From: Demequina litoralis
Lineage (GTDB): Bacteria; Actinomycetota; Actinomycetes; Actinomycetales; Demequinaceae
NCBI RefSeq assembly: GCF_030418455.1
Contig: NZ_JAUHPW010000008.1
Span: 62,001-126,000 of the forward strand
Reading direction: 5' to 3'
Length of the DNA: 64,000 nt
Shown: one piece after another, positions 8,680 through 16,560 of the stretch
Numbering within the stretch: the stretch's first letter is position 1
Layout of the letters: every line of letters starts with the position of its first letter
Translations under genes and position numbers: made by a program
Notes under the pieces: model-generated
The model's input: the letters and a program-made list of their open reading frames with translations, nothing else
Told to the model about the DNA's origin: nothing
Databases searched by the model: none

Positions 8680-9596
8680 TGGAGCGCCCCTTCCTTCTCG
8701 GCGGCGTGGTACTCGACCGCATCGGCCGTGAGGCTGAGGTAGGCCTCCTCCAGGGTCGCGTTCGTCTTGACGAGCTCGTGAAGGTCGAGGCCCGCGCCCA
8801 CGGCGAGCTGCGCGATGCGCGCCGGCTCCAGGCCGTCGACGACGAGCGCCTCGCTCGTGCTGGTCGCCTGGCCGCCCTCGGCTGCGACGAGGCGCGCCAG
8901 GTGCGCATCGTCCGACGTGTTGACGGTGACGGACCCCGAGGCGGCCTGCGCGGTGAAGTCGGCGATGGTGCCCTGCGCGAGGATCTTGCCGCGGCCGATG
9001 ACGACGACGCGGTCCGCGGTGAGCTGCACCTCGCTCATGAGGTGGCTCGACAGCAGCACGGTGCGCCCCTCGGACGCGAAGTGGCGCGCGAGGTTGCGCA
9101 CCCACAGCACGCCGTCCGGGTCGAGGCCGTTGACAGGCTCGTCCATGATCAGGGTCGACGGGTCGCCCAGCATCGCGGTCGCGATGCCCAGGCGCTGCCC
9201 CATGCCCAGCGAGAAGCCCTTCACCCGCTTCTTCGCGACGGTGTCGAGACCCGTCATCTGGATGACCTCGTCGACCCGCTTCGGGGAGATGCCGTGCGTG
9301 GCGGCCAGGATGCGCAGGTGGTTGCGCGCCGTACGTCCGGGCGTCACGGACTTGGCCTCGAGCAGCGCACCGACCGTGCGCATCGGGGCGACGTGCGCGG
9401 TCAACGGCTTGCCATCGATCGTGGCCGTGCCGGCGTCGGGGCGGTCCAGGCCCATGATCATGCGCATCGTCGTCGACTTGCCGGCGCCGTTGGGGCCCAG
9501 GAAGCCGGTGACCGAGCCGGCCGGCGCGGTGAACGAGATGTCGTCGACGGCCCTCTTCGAGCCGTACGTCTTGGTCAATCCGGCCACTTCGATCAC
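8676..9596 (-). CDS. ABC transporter ATP-binding protein (ABC-2 exporter)
   Basis: The 306-residue ATPase carries Walker A GPNGAGKST at about 34-42, a signature region GFSLGMGQRLGIATAML in place of the classical LSGGQ, Walker B LIMDEPVNGLDPDG and the switch His in SSHLMSE. This is the CcmA/NatA exporter type, with a C-terminal regulatory extension of about 90 residues. It is the first gene of a two-gene operon with the permease at 7894-8679 and ends in a GTGA overlap with it. A GGACGATGCG copy at 8904 encodes Asp-Asp-Ala. Confidence 0.93.
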   Translation of the reverse strand: MIEVAGLTKTYGSKRAVDDISFTAPAGSVTGFLGPNGAGKSTTMRMIMGLDRPDAGTATIDGKPLTAHVAPMRTVGALLEAKSVTPGRTARNHLRILAATHGISPKRVDEVIQMTGLDTVAKKRVKGFSLGMGQRLGIATAMLGDPSTLIMDEPVNGLDPDGVLWVRNLARHFASEGRTVLLSSHLMSEVQLTADRVVVIGRGKILAQGTIADFTAQAASGSVTVNTSDDAHLARLVAAEGGQATSTSEALVVDGLEPARIAQLAVGAGLDLHELVKTNATLEEAYLSLTADAVEYHAAEKEGALQ

Positions 9597-9768
9597 GGCG
9601 TGACTCCCCCTTCATCCTGCGTCGATGTACGCCACACGCTAGACGATCCGGGGAGTTTCCGACAGAGTCGAAGTAATTCGGAACCTGCTCAGATATGGAC
9701 GGTGCGCCCAGGATTCTCGCCGGGGACGATGCGCGCGGGCCGGCAGCGAACCCGTGGCACGCCCGACG

Positions 9769-10743
9769 TCACGCGGCGGCGTCGAAGGACTCGGCGTCCA
9801 CCTCATCGGACTGCGCGGCGTTGTACCGCGGACCGGACACCGTGGCGGTGTCGATGAGCGCCCCGGCGCGCTCCAGCAGCGCCGGGTCGACCGCGAGCGA
9901 TTCCGCGGCCTGGTTCTCGCGGAGATGGTCGAGGCTCGTGGTGCCGGGTATCGCCACCACGTGGGGCCCGCGCGACAGCACCCACGCGAGCGCGAGCTGC
10001 GCCGGCGTGCAACCGGCCTCGGCCGCGAGCGCGTGCCACTGCGGCAGCAGCGCGGCGTTGGCCGGCCAGTGCTCCGGTTGGAAGCGCGGCATGTTCCGCC
10101 GGATGTCCTTCGGCGCGAGATCGTCCGGATCCGCGACTCCTCCCGCGAGGAAGCCGCGCGCCACGGGCGAGAAGGCGACGAGCGCGACCCCGGCCTCGCG
10201 GGTCGCCTCGAGCATGCCGAGCTCGGGGTTGCGGCTCCACAGCGAGTACTCGTTCTGGACCGCGGCGATGGGCGCGACCGCGAGCGCCTCGCGGAGGCGC
10301 GCGACCGAGACCTCGGAGAGCCCGATCGCGCCGATCTTGCCGGCCTCGACCGCCTCGGCGAGCACGCCGACGCTCTCGCCGATCGGCACCGTCTTGTCCC
10401 AGCGGTGGAGGTAGTAGAGGTCGATGTGGTCGACGCCCAGGCGCGACAGCGAGGCGTCGACCTGGGCGCGCACGGTGTCGGGCCTGCCATCGATCGTCTT
10501 GACCCCGTCGACCATCGCCATGCCGCACTTCGAGGCGAGCACCGCATCGTCCCGCCGTCCCTGGAGCGCGCGGCCGACGAGCTCCTCGTTCCGGCCGCCG
10601 CCGTAGAGCGTCGCGGTGTCGAGGAGCCGCACGCCCTCGTCGAGGGCGGCGCGGAGCATCCGCTCGCCGTCCTCGGGCGACGGCGCGACACCGTAGGCGT
10701 GGCTGAGCTCCATGCAGCCGAGGCCCATCCGCGGAAGGATCAC
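9769..10743 (-). CDS. aldo/keto reductase
   Basis: The 324-residue (beta/alpha)8 reductase begins VILPRMGLGC and keeps the catalytic tetrad regions: Asp42 and Tyr47 in LLDTATLYGGG, Lys near 70 in ASKCGM, and His near 112 in YYLHRWD. NADPH-binding motifs near the C-terminus (IPGTTSLDHLREN) are intact. The start is GTG at 10741-10743, which overlaps the ligC stop as GTGA, so it belongs to the ligI-ligAB-ligC operon. An aldo/keto reductase is not a textbook member of the protocatechuate 4,5-cleavage pathway. It may reduce an aldehyde or keto intermediate from a lignin-derived feed compound, which is inference. Confidence 0.9.
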   Translation of the reverse strand: MILPRMGLGCMELSHAYGVAPSPEDGERMLRAALDEGVRLLDTATLYGGGRNEELVGRALQGRRDDAVLASKCGMAMVDGVKTIDGRPDTVRAQVDASLSRLGVDHIDLYYLHRWDKTVPIGESVGVLAEAVEAGKIGAIGLSEVSVARLREALAVAPIAAVQNEYSLWSRNPELGMLEATREAGVALVAFSPVARGFLAGGVADPDDLAPKDIRRNMPRFQPEHWPANAALLPQWHALAAEAGCTPAQLALAWVLSRGPHVVAIPGTTSLDHLRENQAAESLAVDPALLERAGALIDTATVSGPRYNAAQSDEVDAESFDAAA

Positions 10744-11696
10744 GCGAGCTGCTCCTCCAGCTGCCCGAGCACCCGGTAGCAGTCGATCACCTGACGCAGC
10801 GAGGAGTTGGGCTCGCGGCCCTCGCGGATCGCCGCGACGAACTCGCGGTCCTGCAGCTCGATGCCGTTCATGCTCACCGCGACCCGCGACACGTCGATGG
10901 GCTCCTCTCGCCCGTCGACCAGGTCGTCGTAGCGGGCGATGTACGTGCCGGTGTCGCCGATGTAGCGGAAGAACGTGCCGAACGGCCCGTCGTTGTTGAA
11001 GGACAGCGACAGCGTGCAGATCGCGCCGGACTCCGCCTTGAGCTGGATCGACATGTCCATGGCGATGCCGAGCTCGGGGTGGATGGGCCCCTGGATCGCG
11101 TTCGCCTGGACGATGCGTCCCGCCTGGTAGGCGAAGAGGTCGACGGTGTGCGCGGCGTGGTGCCACAGCAGGTGGTCGGTCCACGAGCGCGGCTCGCCCT
11201 TGGCGTTGGTGTTGGTGCGACGGAAGAAGTACGTCTGGACGTCCATCTGCTGGATGCCGAACTCCCCCGCCGCGATCCGCTGGTGGACCCACTGGTGGGA
11301 CGGGTTGAAGCGGCGCGTGTGGCCCACCATCGCGACCAGGTCCGACGCCTCGGCCGCCGCGAGGGCGGCCTCGGCGTCGGCGAGCGAGTCCGCGAGCGGG
11401 ATCTCGACCTGGACGTGCTTGCCAGCCGCGAGCGCCGCCTGCGTCTGGGCGGCGTGGAGCCCGGTCGGGGTCGCGAGGATCACCGCGTCGACGTCGTCGC
11501 GCTCGAGCACCTCCTCGTACGACAGGAGCGCCGTGGGCACGCCGTACTTCTCGGCGACCGCCTGCGTGGGCCCGGGCCGCGTACCGCTGACGACGGTCAC
11601 CTCGGCGTCCTCGATCTGCGCGAGGCCGTCGAGGTGCTTCATCCCGAAGGCGCCGGCGGCGCCGACGACGGCGATGCGGGTCGTGGAAGCGGTCAT
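10740..11696 (-). CDS. ligC: 4-carboxy-2-hydroxymuconate-6-semialdehyde dehydrogenase (LigC)
   Basis: The 318-residue Gfo/Idh/MocA-type enzyme has the Rossmann motif VVGAAGAFGMKHLDG at about 10-24 and EIPLADSLADAEAALAAAE, where most relatives have EKP. It also has the long C-terminal substrate domain (NPSHQWVHQRIAAGEFG, then SWTDHLLWHHAAHTVDLFAYQ). These are hallmarks of LigC/PmdC, which oxidises the hemiacetal of the LigAB product to 2-pyrone-4,6-dicarboxylate with NADP. Its place between the fused dioxygenase (4-base overlap) and the aldo/keto reductase supports this strongly. It acts in the cytoplasm. Confidence 0.92.
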   Translation of the reverse strand: MTASTTRIAVVGAAGAFGMKHLDGLAQIEDAEVTVVSGTRPGPTQAVAEKYGVPTALLSYEEVLERDDVDAVILATPTGLHAAQTQAALAAGKHVQVEIPLADSLADAEAALAAAEASDLVAMVGHTRRFNPSHQWVHQRIAAGEFGIQQMDVQTYFFRRTNTNAKGEPRSWTDHLLWHHAAHTVDLFAYQAGRIVQANAIQGPIHPELGIAMDMSIQLKAESGAICTLSLSFNNDGPFGTFFRYIGDTGTYIARYDDLVDGREEPIDVSRVAVSMNGIELQDREFVAAIREGREPNSSLRQVIDCYRVLGQLEEQLA

Positions 11697-13036
11697 GCAT
11701 GGACCTCCTGCGGCAGCGCCTCGGCGGCGGGTGCCGGCTGGGCGACGGGGTTGCTCAGCACCAGGTGGCCCACCGCGGTGTTCGAGGCGGGCACGTGGTA
11801 GAAGCGGTGGTCGACGCTGGGGGCGCCGCCCTCGAACTGATCATCCATGGCGCCACGGGCGATGAGCCAGTCGACGAGCTCGATGCCCTCGGAACCGGCC
11901 TCGTCGACGTACTCCATGTGCGGCCACTGGGTCAGGCCCAGCGGGTCGGCGATGAGGTGGTCGAGGAAGGCGTTGTCCCACTCCTCGTTGATGAGGCCGG
12001 CGCGGGGGCCCTGGAGCTGGTGGCTCATGCCGCCGGTGCCCCAGATCTGCACGTTCAGCGGCTCCCCGTCCCACTTGTCGAGCGCGCGGCGGATCGCCTT
12101 GCCGAGCTCGTAGCAGCGGCGTCCCGAGGGGACGGGGTACTGCACCACGTTGACGGGCAGCGGGATGATCTTGCACGGCCACTCGTCGACGTCGCCGAAG
12201 ACGAGCGACAGCGGCACGGTGAGCCCGTGGTCGACCACCATCTCGTTGACGAGGGTGAGGTCGAAGTCGTCCTGGATCACCGACTGCGCGATGTGCGCGG
12301 CCAGCTCGGGGTGGCCGTAGACGTCCGGCACCGGGCGCGGGCCGTAGCCCTCGTCCGCGACCGGGTAGTGCGCGCCCGTGCCGAGCACGAACGTCGGGAT
12401 GATCGTCGAGTCGAAGGCCGTGGCGTGGTCGTTGTAGACGAGGATGATCACGTCGGGCGTGTTCTCCTTCGCCCACGTCCGCGTCCACTCGTAGCCGGCG
12501 AACATCTTCTTCCAGTACGGCTCCTCGGTCTTGCCGAGGTCCATCGCGGCGCCGATCGCGGGCACGTGCGAGGTGAAGAGCGCCGACGTGTACTTCGCCG
12601 GTGCGTCCTCGCGCATCGTCGTGGCCTTCTCGTTCGACGGCGGGGTCCACCCGTCGAGGTCCTTGAGGCGCACGCCCTCGGGGCGCCGGCCGCCGCCGAT
12701 CATCATGTCGCGGTACGCGGCCTCGCTCATGCCGGTCATCGAGCCGGCCATCTGCTGGAAGCTGAGGCCGTGCGTCGCGCCGATCTTGCTGAGGAAGTAG
12801 ATGTTGCCGCCCTCGGCCATCATCGCGTTGAGGTCCATGTCGAGCACCGCCTGCCGCTGGGCGGGCGTCAGCGGCCACTCGTCGAGGTACGCAGCGCGGT
12901 CCGCGAGGTAGCGCTCGCGGTTCTCGGGCTTCATGAGCGACATCGAGAACTGGTTGAGGTGGAACCCCTTCCGCGCCTGCTCGGCGTCGAAGATGATCGT
13001 GCCGGGGATGTCCTTGTAGGGCTTGTCGAGTGACAT
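11693..13036 (-). CDS. ligAB: fused protocatechuate 4,5-dioxygenase (LigA-LigB) / gallate dioxygenase type
   Basis: The 447-residue protein joins the small LigA domain (about 15-120, with MAEGGNIYFLSKIGATHGLSF) to the catalytic LigB extradiol domain (about 150-430). Likely Fe(II) ligands are His157 (TSHVPAIG), His204 (YNDHATAFD) and Glu383 (GSEGIELVDWL). His339 in GGMSHQLQG matches the catalytic acid/base of LigB. In sphingomonads the two domains are separate genes, while fused forms occur in gallate dioxygenases and in some actinobacterial protocatechuate enzymes. With ligC and ligI beside it and pobA nearby, protocatechuate is the likely substrate; gallate cannot be excluded. It overlaps ligC by four bases and starts one base after the ligI stop. 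Confidence 0.93.
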   Translation of the reverse strand: MSLDKPYKDIPGTIIFDAEQARKGFHLNQFSMSLMKPENRERYLADRAAYLDEWPLTPAQRQAVLDMDLNAMMAEGGNIYFLSKIGATHGLSFQQMAGSMTGMSEAAYRDMMIGGGRRPEGVRLKDLDGWTPPSNEKATTMREDAPAKYTSALFTSHVPAIGAAMDLGKTEEPYWKKMFAGYEWTRTWAKENTPDVIILVYNDHATAFDSTIIPTFVLGTGAHYPVADEGYGPRPVPDVYGHPELAAHIAQSVIQDDFDLTLVNEMVVDHGLTVPLSLVFGDVDEWPCKIIPLPVNVVQYPVPSGRRCYELGKAIRRALDKWDGEPLNVQIWGTGGMSHQLQGPRAGLINEEWDNAFLDHLIADPLGLTQWPHMEYVDEAGSEGIELVDWLIARGAMDDQFEGGAPSVDHRFYHVPASNTAVGHLVLSNPVAQPAPAAEALPQEVHA

Positions 13037-13037
13037 C

Positions 13038-14030
13038 TCATGCTCCTTCCGGCCAGTACAGGCGCTGGGGGTTGTCGACGAGCAGCTTCCGCTGCAGCTC
13101 CGCCGTGGTGGCGATCTGCGGGATGTGGTCGACCAGCAGCCCGTCGTCGGGCATGTGGTCCTTGAGGTTGGGGTGGGGCCAGTCGGTGCCCCACAGCACG
13201 CGGTCGGGGAACTCCTCGACCACGCGTCGGGCGAACGGCACCACGTCGGTGTAGGCGTGCCGCTCGCCGTCGAGCGCGCGCGGACCGGTGACGCTGAGCC
13301 GCTCGGGGCACGACACCTTGGTCCACACGTTCGGGTTCTCGCGCATGAAGCGCAGGAAGAGGGCGAACTCCGGCCCGTCCACGTCCTTGGTGACGTCGGG
13401 GCGGCCCATGTGGTCGACGACGACGTCCGTGGGGATGCCGGAGAAGAACTCGTAGAGGTCGGGAAGGTCCTCGGCCTCGAAGTAGATGACCACGTGCCAC
13501 CCGAGCGGCGCGATCTTCGCGACGATCTCGTCGAGCGAGTCGGTGGGCACCCGGTCGACCAGCCGCTTGACGAAGTTGAAGCGCACGCCGCGGACGCCCG
13601 CGGCGTGGAGCTCGGCGAGCTGCTCGTCGGTGACGTCGCGGCGGACGGTCGCGACGCCGCGGGCGCGGCCCTCGCTGCGCTGCAGCGCGTCGACGAGCGC
13701 GCGGTTGTCGGCGCCGTGGCAGGTGGCCTGCACGATGACGTTGCGGTCGAAGCCCAGGTGGTCGCGCAGCGCGAACAGTTGCGCCGCCGAGGCGTCGCAC
13801 GGGGTGTACTTGCGCTCCGGGGCGAAGGGGAACTCGCCGCCGGGCCCGAAGACGTGGCAGTGCGCGTCGACCGCTCCCTCGGGGAGGCGGAACACGGGGG
13901 TCGCGGGGCCGTCGTACCAGTCGAGCCAGCCGGGCGTCTTGTCGAATCCGCCCGTGGTCTCGCCGTGGCGCGCCGCGACGGGGGCGTCAGGGCCGGGGCT
14001 GTCCTTGATCACGTGTGGCGTCCTTGTCAC
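13038..14030 (-). CDS. ligI: 2-pyrone-4,6-dicarboxylate lactonase (LigI)
   Basis: The 330-residue amidohydrolase-superfamily enzyme has the HxH motif in VDAHCHVFGP (about 54-63) and the terminal Asp in GTDWPHPN (about 281-288). The conserved DHMGRPDV segment lies between them. LigI hydrolyses 2-pyrone-4,6-dicarboxylate to 4-oxalomesaconate without a metal. The N-terminal 40 residues are an extension compared with the sphingomonad enzyme. It is the first gene of the operon ligI-ligAB-ligC-AKR and is divergent from a LysR regulator across an 89-bp intergenic region with direct repeats. The downstream hydratase and aldolase of the pathway are not in the window. Confidence 0.93.
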   Translation of the reverse strand: MTRTPHVIKDSPGPDAPVAARHGETTGGFDKTPGWLDWYDGPATPVFRLPEGAVDAHCHVFGPGGEFPFAPERKYTPCDASAAQLFALRDHLGFDRNVIVQATCHGADNRALVDALQRSEGRARGVATVRRDVTDEQLAELHAAGVRGVRFNFVKRLVDRVPTDSLDEIVAKIAPLGWHVVIYFEAEDLPDLYEFFSGIPTDVVVDHMGRPDVTKDVDGPEFALFLRFMRENPNVWTKVSCPERLSVTGPRALDGERHAYTDVVPFARRVVEEFPDRVLWGTDWPHPNLKDHMPDDGLLVDHIPQIATTAELQRKLLVDNPQRLYWPEGA

Positions 14031-14119
14031 TCGCGGGTCTCTCTACCGCCGACTCTAGGCGCGCCCTCAACTGTGGTCCAATAGATTCGAGCGTCTCGCC
14101 CCATAGATGGGATTGATGA
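14031..14119. promoter_or_regulatory. divergent lysR/ligI promoter with repeated ATAGAT boxes
   Basis: This 89-bp region separates ligI (minus) from the LysR gene (plus). It contains ATAGAT twice, at 14081-14086 and 14103-14108, exactly 22 bp (two helical turns) apart. A small dyad CGAG-CGT-CTCG (14088-14098) lies between them. Paired sites on one DNA face are what a LysR-type tetramer would use. The assignment as operator is inference from spacing and placement. Confidence 0.5.
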
Positions 14120-15037
14120 ATGGCACCGGCCGATCTCAACCAGCTGCGCACCTTCGTGGTGCTCTACGAGATGCGCAGCCTCACCGGCGCGGCCGACCGG
14201 CTCCACGTCACGCAGCCGACCGTCAGCTACACGCTCGCGCGGCTGCGCAAGCGCTTCGGCGACGACCTCTTCCGCCGCGAGGGTCACGTGATGGCGCCCA
14301 CCCCGCGCGCGACGCAGCTGTTCGGGCCGCTGCACGAGGCGCTCGCCCAGATCGACGCGACCGTGACCGACAGCGCCGCCTTCGACCCCGAGGGCTTCGA
14401 CGGCGAGCTCACGCTGGGCCTCACGTCGATCGGCGAGCAGACGTTCCTGCCGCCGATCATGGCGGCCCTCGCCCGCGCGAGCGCCTCGCCGCACCTCGTG
14501 GCCAAGCGCCTCGATGCGGAGGCGGCCGAGGAGGAGCTGGTGCGCGGCGCGATCGACGTCGCGCTCACCGTGTCGGTGATGGACACCGCGCGCCTGTGGC
14601 GCACGCCCGTGCGCGGCGTCGAGTGGGTCGCGCTGACGTCCCGCGCGCACCCGCTGCCCCCGACGGGGCCGGGGATGTTCGAGGGACGGCGCTTCATCCG
14701 GGTATCGACGCGCGGCGGCCACGTGTTCCCCCGGCAGGCGCTCGTCGAGCACGGCCTCACCCCGCAGGTCGCGCTCACCGTGGAGGAGCACTCGACCGTG
14801 CCCGCGGTGCTGGTCTCGACCGACCTCGTCGCACTCCTGCCCCGCCACGTCGCCGACGTGTTCTGCGGGTGGTTCCCGTCGCTCGAGTCGGCGGACCTGC
14901 CGTGGCCCGGCGCGAGCACGCCGGTCGCGCTGTACACCCGCCGCGAGATGAACCTCTCCCCCGCCCAGCGGTGGTTCCGCCGCCTCGTGCTGCACGCGGT
15001 CAGCAGCGGCGAGTTCACCGACGACGCTCAGCGCTGA
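14120..15037 (+). CDS. LysR-type regulator of the lig operon
   Basis: The 305-residue LysR protein has an N-terminal helix-turn-helix (about 6-65; LTGAADRLHVTQPTVSYTL is the recognition part) and a periplasmic-binding-type effector domain (about 90-300). Divergent placement from ligI and the operon contents suggest it controls 4,5-cleavage genes, probably by sensing protocatechuate or a ring-cleavage intermediate. It overlaps the convergent nucleotidyltransferase-like gene by 10 bases at the 3' end. No separate ribosome site is clear; GGGATTGATGA upstream is weak. Confidence 0.92.
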   Translation: MAPADLNQLRTFVVLYEMRSLTGAADRLHVTQPTVSYTLARLRKRFGDDLFRREGHVMAPTPRATQLFGPLHEALAQIDATVTDSAAFDPEGFDGELTLGLTSIGEQTFLPPIMAALARASASPHLVAKRLDAEAAEEELVRGAIDVALTVSVMDTARLWRTPVRGVEWVALTSRAHPLPPTGPGMFEGRRFIRVSTRGGHVFPRQALVEHGLTPQVALTVEEHSTVPAVLVSTDLVALLPRHVADVFCGWFPSLESADLPWPGASTPVALYTRREMNLSPAQRWFRRLVLHAVSSGEFTDDAQR

Positions 15038-15678
15038 GGGCGGTTCCAGCTCGCCCGCGCGGGGAACATCGGGCTGCGCACGGGGATGGTCCACGACGAA
15101 TGCGGGTGGACGGTGAGGAGCGCCCGCTCCCACCACGCGCGCGCCTCGTCCGACAGGCGCGGGAGCACGGCGTCCTTGTCCGCATCGTCCTCCGGCCGGG
15201 GGCTGAAGCACTTCCACACCAGCTGCACCTCGGGCGCGCCCGTCGGGATGCCGTCGAGGTCGAGCACCGCGCGGTCCCAGGGCAGCTGCAGGCGCGCGTC
15301 CCGGCGGTACACCCACACCCGCGGCGCGCCGTCCTCGACGTTGACGCGCAGCACCCAGGCCGCCGCATCGTCGCCCCAGACGAGCACGGGCTGCAGGTCG
15401 GCGTCGTCCGCGGCGTCGGCGATCGGCATCACCCCGTCGCCGTCCGGAACCCAGGCGCTGTACCCGGCGGGCAGCGCGCCGAGCAGGGCAGGCAGGTCCG
15501 CGGCGGTGGTGCTGACGTCGATGTTCCCGCGCTCACGTATCGGGGAACCGAGCCAGCGGTCGAGGGCCGCCCCGCCCGACAGCCACCAGCGGGCGCCGCT
15601 CGACCCGAGGAGCCCCGCCACGGCCTCGGCGGTGAGGGGTGCCCACGCGGAGGCGGGAGAGGGGGTCGCCGGCGACAT
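15028..15678 (-). CDS. nucleotidyltransferase-fold protein (AadB/LinB-like)
   Basis: The 216-residue protein has the start of a minimal nucleotidyltransferase fold, WWLSGGAALDRWLGS at about 31-45, then ERGNIDVSTTAADL near 49-62, where classical members have the catalytic HxDxD-type pair. Here the region reads NIDVS, so one acidic residue appears lost and activity is uncertain. The second half (DARLQLPWDRAVLDLDG, VQLVWKCF) matches the family often mislabelled as an amino acid transporter. It lies tail to tail with the LysR gene and back to back with the IclR gene, and has no obvious link to aromatic degradation. A GGACGATGCG copy at 15181 encodes Asp-Asp-Ala. Confidence 0.75.
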   Translation of the reverse strand: MSPATPSPASAWAPLTAEAVAGLLGSSGARWWLSGGAALDRWLGSPIRERGNIDVSTTAADLPALLGALPAGYSAWVPDGDGVMPIADAADDADLQPVLVWGDDAAAWVLRVNVEDGAPRVWVYRRDARLQLPWDRAVLDLDGIPTGAPEVQLVWKCFSPRPEDDADKDAVLPRLSDEARAWWERALLTVHPHSSWTIPVRSPMFPARASWNRPQR

Positions 15679-15718
15679 GGTCCGAGGCTACTCCCGCGCG
15701 CTGTGGCATCCTGCCGCC

Positions 15719-16480
15719 GTGGCCAACTCCCCCTCCGGCGACTCGGTGACCGACCGGCTCGTGCGGGTCCTCGAGACCTTCACGCCGACGCGCACCGTGC
15801 AGACCGCGACGGAGATCGGGCGCCGCGCCGGGCTGCCCTCGTCCACCGCGCATCGGGTGGTCGGCGAGCTCGTCGATGCGGGCCTGCTCGACCGCGACGC
15901 GGAGGGTCGGATCCGCGTGGGCGTGCGGCTGTGGGAGCTGGCGACGCGCTCCTCGCTCCCGCTGCGCGTCCGGCAGGCGGCGCTGCCCGCGATGGAGCGG
16001 GTCCAGGCCCGCGTCCGCGAGCACACGCAGCTGGCGATCCTCGAGCAGGACGAGGCGCTGTTCCTCGAGCGGCTGAGCAGCCCCGAGGCCGGCGCGAACA
16101 TCACCCGGGTCGCCGGACGGCTGCCGCTCCACGCATCGTCCTCGGGCCTGGTGCTGCTGGCCTTCGCGGATGCCGCACTGCAGGAGCGCGTGCTGTCCCG
16201 CCCACTGCGGAGGCTCTCCCCGCGTACCCCCACCGATCCGGCGGCGGTGCGCCGCAAGCTCGCGGAGGTGCGCCGGCTGGGGCACGCGATCGCGCCGGGG
16301 TACATCGAGGAGGTCTCCACGGGCGTCGCCGTGCCCGTGCGCGACGACTCTGGGCGTGCGGCCGCCGCGCTCTCCGTGGTCCTGCCGGTCGACGCGCCGC
16401 CCGGGCCGGCGCTCGAGGAGCTGCATCGAGCCGCGCGCGACGTCGAGCGCGCGCTGGCGGGCCACGACCGTCGCAAGTAG
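15719..16480 (+). CDS. IclR-family regulator (PobR-like)
   Basis: The 253-residue IclR protein has a winged helix at about 10-68 (TATEIGRRAGLPSSTAHRVV) and an effector domain at about 80-250 (ending VSTGVAVPVRDDSGRAAAALSVVLP). IclR-type proteins such as PobR and PcaR control 4-hydroxybenzoate and protocatechuate genes, and this gene sits 80 bases upstream of pobA. I chose GTG at 15719, giving the usual family length. An in-frame ATG at 15677 with a GGAGAGGGGG upstream would add 14 residues and cannot be excluded. A GGACGATGCG copy occurs at 16132. Confidence 0.9.
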   Translation: MANSPSGDSVTDRLVRVLETFTPTRTVQTATEIGRRAGLPSSTAHRVVGELVDAGLLDRDAEGRIRVGVRLWELATRSSLPLRVRQAALPAMERVQARVREHTQLAILEQDEALFLERLSSPEAGANITRVAGRLPLHASSSGLVLLAFADAALQERVLSRPLRRLSPRTPTDPAAVRRKLAEVRRLGHAIAPGYIEEVSTGVAVPVRDDSGRAAAALSVVLPVDAPPGPALEELHRAARDVERALAGHDRRK

Positions 16481-16482
16481 AT

Positions 16483-16529
16483 TCCCATTCAACGGGAGTT
16501 CGAGTCCGTCGGGCGACGGCCCGACGGAC
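16483..16529. promoter_or_regulatory. two inverted repeats between iclR and pobA
   Basis: TCCC at 16483-16486 and GGGA at 16494-16497 form a short dyad, immediately followed by a perfect 11-bp inverted repeat (GTCCGTCGGGC at 16504-16514, GCCCGACGGAC at 16519-16529, 4-nt loop). The larger one could be the iclR terminator, although no T-run follows, or an operator/attenuator for pobA. Both readings are inference. Confidence 0.45.
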
Positions 16530-16560
16530 AATGGCGTCGCGTCTTGTCAAAGGAGACATC

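Noticed and set aside
16483..16497. Strong assignment of the TCCC/GGGA dyad as a PobR operator
   Set aside because: The dyad is only 4 bp per arm, so it is kept only as a weak regulatory note.
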